This document shows positions 35,140 through 46,090 of a stretch of DNA of 64,000 bases, in pieces. The translations under genes and the position numbers were made by a program. The DNA lies in contig JARYHS010008074.1 in NCBI GenBank assembly GCA_031002005.1, positions 180,754,494 to 180,818,493 on the forward strand, read 5' to 3'. The stretch comes from Vandiemenella viatica (lineage: Eukaryota > Arthropoda > Insecta > Orthoptera > Morabidae). Below the pieces are notes generated by a model. It had not been told where the DNA came from, made no database searches, and saw only the letters and a list, made by a program, of their open reading frames with translations. Each line of letters begins with the position of its first letter. Position 1 is the first letter of the stretch.

Positions 35140-38105
35140 CATTTTCCTTCATACTTAACTGAAATGTATGAATGAGGCTTATAGTCTCAACTTTGGTCAC
35201 TTCATATTTTAAGAAAGGAATTTTTCGGAATTCTACCCTTAAGGGGCAAAATTATTAATAAAAATGCTGTTTTTTTTGTGTTACAACTCATTTATTATCT
35301 CCCTATCTGAAATAGTTTAATGAAGTATCATTTTAAAGATTTAAGTATCCGCTTTGGTGAAATTGTATATTAAGACCTGAATTTTTCAGAATTCAACCTT
35401 TAAGGGGCAAAAGCATAAATATTTCTGCAATGCGTTTTTGTGTCACGAGCCATTTAACTCCCTCCATATCTAACAGATATAGATAAATAAGGTATCATTT
35501 TAATGATTAAGGTCTCCGTCATGGTCAAATTATATTTTAAGAAATAAATTTTTCGTTATTCAGCTCTTAAAGGGCAAAATTACCATATTTTATATAATGA
35601 ACATTGGATAGGATAAAAAACCACCGCTTACCAAAGAAGGGGATTCCAGCGGCATTGGTACACGAAAAAAACACGAACACACAAAGAATAAAATTTTCGA
35701 ACATGGCTCTTCCTCAGTAGAAGTGAGATGGCTGCACGCAAGCGCTGCTGGCAGCCAACTGCATGAGCCACAATTTCGGTGGCTCATGGTGGGGGAAATA
35801 CATCATGGCAGGAAGAGAGGGAAGGGGTAGAAGAGTACAGGCCGGAAAACGGAGATGAATGGCAAGTATAAAGCAAAACTGTACAAGGTCCTGACACGGA
35901 AGGGTAATATACCTCAGTTAATCAAGTAATGGACACAAGTGGGGGGGGGGGGGGGGGGGGGGGGGGGAAATTAGTTAAAACTAAAATTTGAAATCACAAT
36001 CTATAAAGATAGGCTCTGGTGAGCGGTGGTTCTGTGAGGGAAGGTGGAAGTGAGGGGGATGGGTGGGAGGAAAATTGGTGCTATCTTAAATTTAGACCTG
36101 GAGATTGTCTGGTCCCCAGTTGGTACTGATAGGCCAGATCCCACCTTCTAAGTTCTGAAATACTGCTTTTATCTGGGAGGACTCTGATGGCGCGGACCGA
36201 GAAACACTATACATGGCACCAACGATTTTAATACCTGTTTCTCGGTCCGCGCCATCAGAGTCCTCCCAGATAAAAGCAGTATTTCAGAACTTAGAAGGTG
36301 GGAACTGGCCTATCAGTACCAACTGGGGACCAGACAATCTCCAGGTCTAAATTTAAGATAGCACCAATTTTCCTCCCACCCATCCCCCTCACTTCCACCT
36401 TCCCTCACAGAACCACCGCTCACCAGAGCCTATCTTTATAGATTGTGATTTCAAATTTTAGTTTTAACTAATTTCCCCCCCCCCCCCCCCCACTTGTGTC
36501 CATTACTTGATTAACTGAGGTATATTACCCTTCCGTGTCAGGACCTTGTACAGTTTTGCTTTATACTTGCCATTCATCTCCGTTTTCCGGCCTGTACTCT
36601 TCTACCCCTTCCCTCTCTTCCTGCCATGATGTATTTCCCCCACCATGAGCCACCGAAATTGTGGCTCACGCAGTTGGCTGCCAGCAGCGCTTGCGTGCAG
36701 CCATCTTACTTCTACTGAGGAAGAGCCATGCTCGAAAATTTTATTCTTTGTGTGTTCGTGTTTTTTTCGTGTACCAATGCCGCTGGAATCCCCTTCTTTG
36801 GTAAGCGGTGGTTTTTTATACTATCCAATGTTCAATATATCCGCTTTTAGCGCCTTTGTTTCCTAACAATCCATATTTTATATAAGGTATTTTGTCATGA
36901 ACTATTTATGACATCTAACCAAAATTGAGAAATGAGGTATTATTTTAAAAATTAAGGTCTTCGCTTTGGTCAAATCATATTTCAAAAAAGAAATTTTTCA
37001 GAATTCGAACCTTAAAGAGCAAAAGTATTAATATTTTCACAATGCATTTTTGTGTCAAGAGCCATTTATCTCCCTTGATATCTAACCTATATAAATAAAT
37101 GAGGTATCATATTGAAGATTAAGGTCTCCGCCATGGTCATATTATATTTTAAGAAAGGAATTTTTCGTAATTCTTCGACCCCTAAAAGGGCAAATTTGTC
37201 AATATTTGAAAAATGCGTTTTTTTGTGTATCGACCCATTTATCTCCTTGCATAACCGAAATTGAAAAATGAAATAGGATTATGAAGTGTAATATCTCAGC
37301 TTTGGTGACATCATATATTAAGAAAGAATTTTTTTAGAGTTCAACCCTTAAAGGAAAAATGTATAAATGGTTCTACAACCCATGTTTGTGTCACAAGCCA
37401 TTTATCTCCATTAATAACTAACCGAAATAGACAAATGAGGTATCATTCTAATGATTAAGGTCTCCACTGTGTTTACATCATATTTTAAGAATGGATTTTT
37501 CTGAATTTTACCCTAAAAGGGCAAAAATATCAGTATTTCCAAAATGCATTTTTTGTGCCTCCTGCCATTTATCTCCCTTGATAATTAAACAAAATTGATA
37601 AATGGGGTCTTCTTAAGGTCTTCGGTTTCATTACACCATATTTTAAGAAAGGAATTCTTCAAAATTGAACCCTTAAGGGGTATTAATATTTCGACAACGC
37701 ATTTTTCTGTCACGAGCGATTTATCTCCCTTAATACCTAACTGAAATCAATAAATGAGGAATCATTTTAAAGATTAAAGTATCCGCTTTGGCACATCATA
37801 TTTTAAGAAAGAACTTTCTCCAAATCCAACCATTAAGGGGCAAAAATATCAACATTTCTAAAAAAAATTTACCTCGCATGATGCCTAACCGAATTTGATA
37901 AACAAGGTATCAATTTAAAGACCAAGCAGTCAGGATTTTTTTTGAATTCGACTCTTTTTTTATTATTATTACGAGTCATCTGTCTCCTTCGATACCTAAC
38001 CAAAATCAATAAATGACATTTCGTTTGAAAGATTAAGGTCTCCAATTAGGTAAAATCATAAATTAAGAAAGAATTTTCCGGAATTTGATGCTTAAAGAGG
38101 TCACG
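35140..38105. repeat. ~167-bp tandem array, interrupted at 35597-36870
   Basis: Monomer landmarks GGTATCATTTTAA.GATTAAGG, TCATATTTTAAGAAAGGAAT, CTTAAGGGGCAAAA and CATTTATCTCCCTT recur in order. Starts near 35323, 35491, 36936, 37103, 37273, 37439, 37606, 37758 and 37906 give spacings close to 167 bp. The array was continuous before the Penelope dimer inserted: CCATATTTTATATA is present on both sides of that insertion. No conserved frame runs through the monomers. Confidence 0.88.
35597..36870. mobile_element. Penelope-like inverted dimer, 3' ends only, with 14-bp target duplication
   Basis: The left arm 35597-36205 and right arm 36237-36870 are near-perfect inverted copies around a 31-nt spacer. 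The insertion is bounded by CCATATTTTATATA at 35583-35596 and 36871-36884. Each arm carries the last codons of a Penelope GIY-YIG protein (the ELRRWELAYQYQL region, near 36120-36200 minus and 36240-36350 plus), a G- or C-homopolymer (35941-35967 and 36477-36491) and a terminal block GGTAAGCGGTGG. The right end has a 34-nt extension (36837-36870) absent on the left. The mirrored open frames in both arms (35590-35787, 36645-36866) are non-coding. Confidence 0.85.
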
Positions 38106-38110
38106 CATAT

Positions 38111-38569
38111 GAGACAGTTAAGAGCCAAGTCCTTGGATTGCAGCAGCAGATAACACAGAGATGTCAACAAACTGTTTTTTATACAATAAGTAGTTTTTCG
38201 GATATTGTTTTCTGTTATTCACACAGCAACACATATCACAGAAATGTTGATACGCGATACGCTGTGTGCATTTTGTTCAGGTTGGTTATATTCTGTTAAG
38301 GTCAGTGACAGATTATCGTGCATACAGTATATTTTAAATTTTCCTAACTATTTCATAATATGTTGAAAGTATTTTGATGTGTACCTATTACACTAAACGA
38401 ATAAATATTTACTACAAAAGTGTGGTTCTACCTTTAATTATATTACAGGGATTCAACCTCACTATTCATTGTATTTTATTCACACAGGTCATCTAGTAAA
38501 ATAAAAAGGGGACATGTAAAAGAGGTGAAAAGTTATTTAGAAAATAAAATTTTAATAATGTAGTATAGG
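38111..38569. other. Right internal end of the TACTAG element and flank
   Basis: No coding sequence. The inverted end of the TACTAG element lies at about 38450-38498. Confidence 0.4.
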
Positions 38570-38715
38570 GAAAATAACCCATCACTAAACACAGATGATG
38601 AAAGGAGAATCTGATGAACACAAAGAAAAACACATACACGCTTTACAACATTTCCATTGATAACTTTACTCATGTAAGAGGCAGAGCACGTGGCAGGAGG
38701 AAAGATGTTTACACA
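38570..38715 (-). mobile_element. Penelope-type terminal fragment, solo
   Basis: ATAACCCATCACTAAACACA followed by a CTGATGAACACA block, then CTCATGTAAGAGGCAGAG, is colinear with the left arm of the palindrome at 27267. Only one end is present, and nothing inverted was found nearby. Confidence 0.45.
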
Positions 38716-38910
38716 TCCAGACCTTGTACATATGTATATATACCTACAAATAAGGCAACTTATTCATACATGCACCAGACAGCATAATTCAAAATATTGC
38801 CTGCAGAGAAGCTTAAGAAATAATAATGAAGTTTGACTGTATCAACAACAACTACATAATCTTCTAAAGAAGAGGCAGTCTGAAAGAATAGAAGAAACAA
38901 ATAACATATA

Positions 38911-40325
38911 CATCATCATCATCACCATCATCATCTTCAACAGTTTCCAGCCTCTAGCCGGATCTGCTTCATAAACAAAACTCTGCATTTCATTCCTTCT
39001 TCCCACCACCTCTCTGTCACCTCCTTGTTCCAGTCTTCTCTCTTCCATACACACTCCTCCACTCCATTCAGTCATCCATCTCATGGTTTTCATCTGGGTT
39101 GTTAACCATGCATCTTAATTTTGTGGATTTTTCTTGGGATTCACTGAACCTCCATTCTGTTTACATTCTCAGTCTGGTCCTCTCTACCCTTTCATGTAGG
39201 GGTTCCTCTTTTATGGTGCATCTAATCACTTCATTCCTTATTCTGTCCATTTTAGTAACTCACATTCTACCTCTTAAAAACTTCATTTCACTTGCTTGTA
39301 CTCTGCTGATGTCCCGCTTCTTCATTGTCCACGTTTCAGTAGCATAAGTCAAGATAGGCAGACAGTATGTGTGATAGATTACTCTCTTGCTTCTATGTGG
39401 CACATCTTCATTCCATATCAGGCTTCTAATGCTCCTTAGAAACACCTCTGCTTGTCTTCCTCTTTCACTTATCTCACCATCATTTCCTCCACATTCCTCT
39501 AATACACTCCCCCAACACTTGAACCTGTTTATCTTCTTTAGTTGTTCCCCAGCCATCACAATTCCCTGGGTTAACCTATTCTTCTTTCTGGTTGTTACCA
39601 TGTATTCACATTTCTTTATATTAAATTTCAGGCCATATTCCTCCACACTGTCTGTCCATATATCCAAGTGCTGCTGCACTTCCTCTTCATGACCTCCCCA
39701 GATCATCAGATCGTCTGCAAAAGCAATCACCTTCATGTTTTCCTCTCCCATCCTCACTGCCACCTTCTTAATTATATCATCCATGATTACAATAAAGAGT
39801 AGTGGTGATACGGCACTTCGTTGTTTTAGACCATTCCTTTGTTCCAGCCAATCTGTTATTCCTTCCCTTCTTTTCACATAGCTCACACTTCCTTGGTACA
39901 GTTCTGTCACTCTCCTGATGGTTTCTTTGGGAACTCCTCTCTTCTCCAAGGCCTTCCATACCTTACCACTGTGTACAAAATCATATGCTTTCTCAATATC
40001 GAGAAATACCAACAGCAGATCTTTTCCATACTCAATGTTTTTCCTGCAGCTGTCTCATAGCAAATATCAGGTCTACCATCGATCTCCCTGATCTCAAGCC
40101 TTACTGCTCTTCCCTAAGCCCTTTTCCACCCTGTCATGTATCCTTTTTTTCAATGATGATCTCATACACTTTGGCACAGTAGTGTAATACCTCTATAGTT
40201 TTTAAACTCCCACTTGCTCCCTTTTTTCCAGTCTTCAGGAGTTGCATATACATTAATGACATATACAAACGTATTTAAAACACTAGCTTCAATCCCCTCA
40301 AAAATGACGGTTTGAACGCAATATT
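38911..40325 (-). mobile_element. RTE-like LINE, 5' truncated, with (ATG)n tail
   Basis: On the minus strand it starts near 40325 with a GNYRGITLL-like reverse transcriptase block (seen as KNYRGITLLCQSV near 40190), continues through the palm and thumb (frame 40012-39260), and ends in a translated tail. It terminates in a trinucleotide run, (CAT)n on the plus strand at 38911-38937, in place of poly(A). It is a different family from the LINE at 10-13 kb. A 26-nt T-run at 40337-40362 abuts its 5' side and may be the poly(A) of another minus-strand insertion. Confidence 0.8.
39260..40012 (-). pseudogene. Reverse transcriptase palm/thumb of an RTE-like LINE
   Basis: The 250-codon frame contains DIEKAYDFVHS (first catalytic Asp region), GLKQRSAVSPLLF (expected G-L-R-Q-G-x-x-x-S-P-L-L-F; Arg-Ser replaces Gly-Ser/Cys), IAFADDLMIWGG (catalytic Asp pair), the EEYGLKFNIKKCEYM region and the ILTYATETWTM thumb motif. 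The protein continues into another frame (39093-38842, EADPARGWKLL) through a frameshift near 39255. Upstream parts are frameshifted near 40015. It would copy element RNA at a nicked target, but this copy lacks the endonuclease and is inactive. Confidence 0.85.
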
Positions 40326-40362
40326 CTGGCAGTTCATTTTTTTTTTTTTTTTTTTTTTTTTT

Positions 40363-40750
40363 GCAGTTGTTTAATTAAAGAGAATTGATATTATATAATG
40401 CTAATGACCTTGATTATGGGATGTTCTACATATTTCTTTTGCAGTTCACATAGCCATACAGTAGTAACTTCTACTGAATTAATGACACCGGAGGTAAAGA
40501 ACCAATAAAATTAAATAAAATTAGGATTCACAAAAACTTTTGCTATCCATGCAATATCAGTTTTATTCCTGGTCCAGGCATAACTCAGCACGTAAAATAT
40601 AGAACTACTTCCACCCGCACTAATTAATACCTTTAGTAACATGGCGCTTATGAAAGCAGTTTAATTGGTTTGTAAAACTCATTTCAGAGTGAATTATGCT
40701 AGAACAAAATGTGTCAGTAGCGATTCTGGTCAACTTAACCACTACCTCCA
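40363..40750. other. Unassigned intergenic DNA
   Basis: Contains a CCTGGTCCAGGC motif (about 40568) that also appears inside the nearby MITE and at 61445 and 62897. Otherwise nothing was noticed. Confidence 0.35.
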
Positions 40751-42540
40751 CTAATATTGCGTTCGAAAGTCATAGCTTCTATTACCCTCATATGAATAAT
40801 GATGGGTATCACCTATGGTGGTAGTAGCAATTTATTCAGAGAAAGCTTGTAAGGAAAAATGAATAACAATCGGGTCTACTGGAGATCGCAATTCCGCCAA
40901 AATAACATTCAGTAATGACGTCATTATACTGCTGTAGTCAATCGCAAGACATATTATTTTCAAGATGTAATTCCGTTGTAATTCAGCCTGTACCATTATT
41001 TTCAAGCAGGAATTAGGTTGTATTACAGCCTGGACCGGCATAATACAGTTAAATGTATTTCAGAAAGTATTTCTAGAGGAGTATTGTGTTTTATCGCAGC
41101 AATTCCTGGCGGAATCGCGATCTCCAGTAATCATGATTTATCTACTTTACTTTAAATGACGGAAAGTATAATATCAAAAACGGATAAACATGGACAAATA
41201 CCACTACCAAAATTTTTCAGTAAAATATGCAAAAAGGAAATAAGCTGTAATAAATAAACTTTAATCAAGCAGCAACACTTGCGAAAGTTTTAATTAAATT
41301 AAAATTGAACACAGGAATGAGATTTGGAATTTACCAATAGCAGAGACCTTGCGGTTGCATATTTATTAAACTGTGTAAATAATCTCTAATATCTCTGCTC
41401 GTCACTATTTGGCTGCAAGAATATCGTTGTAGAATTGCCATTTATGAATTGAGCTGATAAAAAGGTTATCTTAAATCTCATTTAATAGCTAACACGTTTA
41501 TAAAATACTAAGGGTATCATCTATGATGGTAGTAGGAAAAGCTTGTAAGGAAAAGAATCATTTTTAATTATATCTTTTGTTATATGAATATGTTACTCTG
41601 GTTAGATTATCAGAGCACTTGGTTAGGATTTGACATAAATAAATGCATTTTACATTAGATGACGGAGACTATAATTTCAAAAACGAATAACTGTTATTTA
41701 TTTGACTGATACATTTCGCAATTACGTATGTACGATTCTATGAGTTTTTAATAAAGTTCATGGTTTCTTATCGTGTGCCAAAAAAATACTTAGGTTGCGG
41801 TTTAAACTAGTGCTTACAACTGATGCAGATAAAATAGCGTAAATATTGAAAACCCTTCTCCTTACATTAATTTCTGCATCTGGTTGTCGTAGATAAACAA
41901 AAAGCAATATGTAAATTTAAACGAACGCACTAATTGTAACTTTGTGACATATAATTGCCCTGCATTAATTTTTTTCCCCTGCTCTCAGTATTTCTAATAT
42001 CACTGCTCATTCCTATTTTGCAGCAATAATATTGTTGTTGAATTGTGAGTGTCACATCGCTTATACAGTAAATAGTAATATCCTTGATAATCTTAAATCT
42101 CATTTAATAGCTAACACATGTATCAAAAACTAAGGATATCATATATAATGGTAATAGGAATTTATTATGGAAAAGCTTATAAGGAGAAACGAATAAGTCA
42201 TCTTTAATGATATCTTTCGTTATATGAATACATTACTCTGGTTAGATTATCAGAGTATTTGGTTAGGATTTTAAGATAAATAAATGCATTTCACTTTAGA
42301 TGACGGAAACTATAATTTCGAAAATGGATAACTGTTATTTATTTGACTAATACATTTTGTATTATATTTTTCCGAGTTTTTAATAAACTTCATTGTTTCT
42401 TACCATCTCCCAAAACTGAGGTTATTGTTTAACCTAGTCCTTATAACTGATAGAGATAAAATAGCATAAATATTGCATCCCCTTCTCCTTACATGAATTT
42501 CTGCGTCTAGCTGTAAATAAACGAAAAGCAAGATGATGGT
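40750..42540. repeat. Three tandem ~620-bp units
   Basis: Units begin near 40750, 41370 and 41990. Shared landmarks are TCTTAAATCTCATTTAATAG (41472, 42089), GATGGTAGTAGGAA or a variant (40818, 41524, 42140), GGTTAGATTATCAGAG (41599, 42239), a TAGATGACGG block (41656, 42297) and CCCTTCTCCTTACAT (41852, 42479). The first unit is more diverged and carries a MITE. No reading frame is conserved across the units. Confidence 0.75.
40879..41127. mobile_element. MITE, 249 bp, TA target duplication
   Basis: The 21-bp terminal inverted repeats CTGGAGATCGCAATTCCGCC(A) at 40879-40899 and 41107-41127 differ by one base and are flanked by TA on both sides. This is a Tc1/mariner- or pogo-type signature. No coding capacity. 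Internal near-repeats (TTATTTTCAAG, ATTCAGCCTG / TTACAGCCTG) occur twice. It is present in only one of the three ~620-bp units. Confidence 0.88.
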
Positions 42541-45441
42541 ACGAATATAATATGGTGGTTGTTGATTGGCGAGAGAAGGATAGCACGTGACCGTTCTCTA
42601 GCCAATAGCTGTAGTAGCTATAGACGACATACCCAGACTCCAGATTATCGTTTTATACAATAGGATTTACATACAAGCTAAATTCAGAATGAAAGTGGGG
42701 TAACCAAGACAAAAAAGGGAAGCTTCTTTGATTTTTTTCTACCTAGCAAACATTTCTTTGCTAGTTTGTCAGTGAATTAATAGCACACGTATCAAATTCA
42801 ATGCGGACGAAAGTGTGGACAGAGGTATGGTTCATATAGTGAAAGAATATCAAGTAAGAATCCACATGAACCATAAGTAGAGAAACTTCCACCAGGGCAA
42901 TGCTCAATAGCAAGTAAATAACATTATTTTTCAAGAATGTGCCTGCTTTAGAAAGTATATATTAAAGAGAAGTTCAGACTATATGCATCAGTGGAGGTCA
43001 AAGCATTTAAAACAAGAGTGAGTAAACATTTATAAATAAGCAATATGCAGGAATTAATCATCAATACTGAACTTCTATGATGTGTATTGATGCTTAACCA
43101 CTCAGTTGGGATCATAATACAAATTACTATGTAAAAGTCCTACACCAAGTCAATTAAAAAAATATCTAAAGCACATTACATAAAGAAAGAAATGTATGTC
43201 AGGTTTGGGTTGAAAAAAATATACTTAAGCATACCTTTCCTTGTAACAGTGTGAATAGGAAAGGATAATAATAGATGGATTTCTGGGAACAGGTCTGAAA
43301 ATAGGTAAAGGTTACAATAAACTGGTTGTGGCTTTGTTATCATGATGTGAGAGGAGCTAAGGAATTATCTGAGAATGAAGCTTCGGGGCTGTCGGGAGAA
43401 AGCCATGTCTGGAATAAGGCTTTCCAGTAACTACTTGAAAAAGGCCTGGAATTATCAAGCCGGTACATCACCGTCTTGATTTTCTTGTTGGCTATACTTG
43501 TCTGAAACTACAAGATATGGAAGCTATATTTTTAGACTTACAAAAGAGAAGCAAGCAACAAACGCCGCACTCTGAACATGTGATATGTAATATATAGCAA
43601 ATATGACTGTTGGATGAATACCACCCTCAAAAAGATGAATACTACCCTTTCTCCCATATGTAGACAAGCTTAAAAACATTATGAAAAACTTTTATGCAAT
43701 TTAATTTTGTAATAGCACTGAAATATTTATAAAATAATTTTATTGCTTGTATATGAATTGCATTAACTAACTAACTATGTGTCAGAAATCTACAATCAGT
43801 TGAGGACTTATTCATCACCTTTGACAAGTATTAAAGATGACGAGTTGCTTATGGTATAAATGTTCAAATTAGTTGCAAAAAAATTACAACACAAAGGGAA
43901 TGTGGAATTTGAATCATTTGGAACCTTGAATTCAAACAATTTCCTAAGGTCTGCAAGAGAGACTACAAAATGTTTTATGACAGTGCAACTCATCAAAAAC
44001 ACATCCATAAGCATCCAAGCCATTAATAAAAAAAAATATGGTCCACTAGATGAAGCTTTGCATGACACAGTGTTACACCATAATCATTTCACCCAAGAAA
44101 GCAGTGATAATTGCCTTCTGTGTAGTTCATCTCTTTCAAAAATCTGCAAAAGATAAAAAAATCTGATATAATTCAAACATAAATAATCATTTAAAATTAA
44201 AAGATTACAACATTGCTATGGGCACATGAGACAGATGAGTGAAGAAAGAGTGCTTCGAGTTCCTCTTTTTTATTTAAGAGTAATGTGTGGCTATAGAAGA
44301 TAAATTTGTAACAATGGAAAACTGTAGAGGCTATAGAAAGTGAAAACAATCCCCATATCACATGAGGGTTCTTAGTTTATGGATCTCTGTAATTGGTATA
44401 TGATGTATCTGAAGCACATCAAAAACATTTTGCGACCACAAATATATGCTCTCCTTGATGTTGTGCATTTATTTATCATTACCACATAAAAACCACAAAC
44501 CAAACTAAACTAAAAAAACAGAAGTGTTTAGCCCTCTTTTTATCTAACTTTTGTATGACAACAAGAAAGGATGAAGGATAGGAAAATAAATCCATCAATT
44601 GGCAAAGATTAAGACATCAGGGTAACAATGAAAAAAGGCATGCACAAGATTTTCGTATTAACCTTACCATAATATTTGGCAATGGGTTCAGATGTGCATA
44701 CATATATTTTCTTTTTCATTTTTCTTCCTCACAGCCTTCAGCATTGGCAAGTTTGCTACACCCTTTTTACATCATTTTTAAGTTTTAAAATATGTACTAT
44801 ATACCACATCTATAAACAAAATGAGTTTGTTCTAATACATTACATACATTTTGTAATCTCATCACTATTGGACTAAGATTACTGTTGGCTGGTACTAGCC
44901 AGAGTCAATACTACTTTAATTGTGCAATTGGTGCCATGTCATTGATAATATTGTAAAGAATTTCAAACATATCACAGTGGCTTGTTATCAGAGCAAAATG
45001 AGGCTGTCTTCGGTGGTTAATCAGACAGCTGACCTTACATGTGAGAAGAAACAGTACTCAGTATTTAGTGGCATAACTACACCATTGAGGTCCATGGCAA
45101 ATTCAAAGGATGGGGCCTATGAAGGGGCAACAAATGTCAAATTTATGTGGTGAGTGATCTTTCCTTCTAGGTACACTATTTCCCTGGATGGTCACAATGA
45201 GGGGGCATATAGCAGTTGTGGCTGATTACCTCCATTACTGCCCCCAGCAGTGAGATCTTTCACTACCCTCTCTCAATGCAAAGAAGCTCAACCAATTTAA
45301 TAATAAATGTTAGGATCCTCATATACCCACCAGGGGAGGGGGGATAGGGATCCCTCCCATTTAGCCTGTCCTGCAACCCTGTTACGTCAGAGACTAGGAG
45401 AGCAAGTCCAAAACTCCTCAATGAAAATATATATATATATA
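42541..45441. other. AT-rich DNA with an unrecognised frame and a LINE-like scrap
   Basis: The frame 43860-44153 (plus, 98 codons) is not recognised. At about 44190-44270 the plus strand reads LQHCYGHMRQMSEERVLR, resembling the W/Y-G-H-x-x-R-M stretch near the C-terminus of LINE reverse transcriptases, so an old LINE tail may lie here. A frame at 44920-45153 is also unassigned. A (TA)n run at 45427-45440 precedes the Penelope dimer. Confidence 0.35.
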
Positions 45442-46090
45442 GATTGTTTGGAAACAAAGGCGCTGAGAGCGGATATATTAGACATTGGGATAGGAGAAAA
45501 ACCACCGCTTACCAAAGATGAGGGCTCCAGCGGCGTCAAAACACGAAAAAACACACAAACACAAACATAATACAAATTTTCAAGCTTAGCTCTTCATCAG
45601 GTTGTAGGATGAGGTGGCTGCCCCGCGGAAGCTAGCAACCAACTCAGGAGACCACACGGGGTGCACATGGTCGGCTGGTCGGGGTGGAGAGGGAGGGGGG
45701 AGAAACAACATGGCGGGAGGCGGGGGTGGGGTTGGAAGGACCTAAGCCCGAAAATGATAATTAGACTGCACAGTGGAAACGCGGTTGCGGTCATAAGGTC
45801 ACTGGCATAAAACAAACCAAGGAAACCCGGGGGGGGGGGGGTTGGAATCTACTGAAAACGATCTATAAGTGCCCCCATAAAAAATTATTCCACACGCAAA
45901 ATTATTGAACATATTACACACGAAAGAGTACTACACACGGAAAAAATATAATAATATAAAACACACGAGAGAAATTTTTTTTTTTTGCAATAGATCTAAG
46001 TACAAAAAGAGAAAGCTCTGGTGAGCGATGGTTTTGTGGGAAATGATGGCAGGTAAGGGGCAAAGGTCGGAGGAGAGAGGAAAATTGGAG

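Larger units (their letters stand above)
34052..38498. mobile_element. Candidate element with TACTAG..GACC inverted ends and tandem-repeat interior
   Basis: The left end TACTAGTTGACCCATGT at 34052 and the reverse complement of the right end (TACTAGATGACCTGTGT, ending 38498) match. They continue with AATAAAATA..ATGAA.AGTGA on both sides, about 50 imperfect bp. TA at each edge could be the target duplication. The interior is mostly a ~167-bp tandem array (35140-38105) with no coding sequence, split by a Penelope dimer. A related end, TACTAGCATTTGCCTGTTGC, occurs at about 60833. It may be a large non-autonomous DNA transposon. The superfamily is unknown. Confidence 0.5.

Noticed and set aside
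35140..38105. CRISPR-like array
   Set aside because: Eukaryotic tandem satellite with contiguous ~167-bp monomers, not short repeats with unique spacers.
40337..40362. Poly(T) as the tail of the adjacent LINE
   Set aside because: It is on the 5' side of that minus-strand LINE, whose own tail is the (CAT)n run at 38911. It may belong to another insertion that I could not identify.
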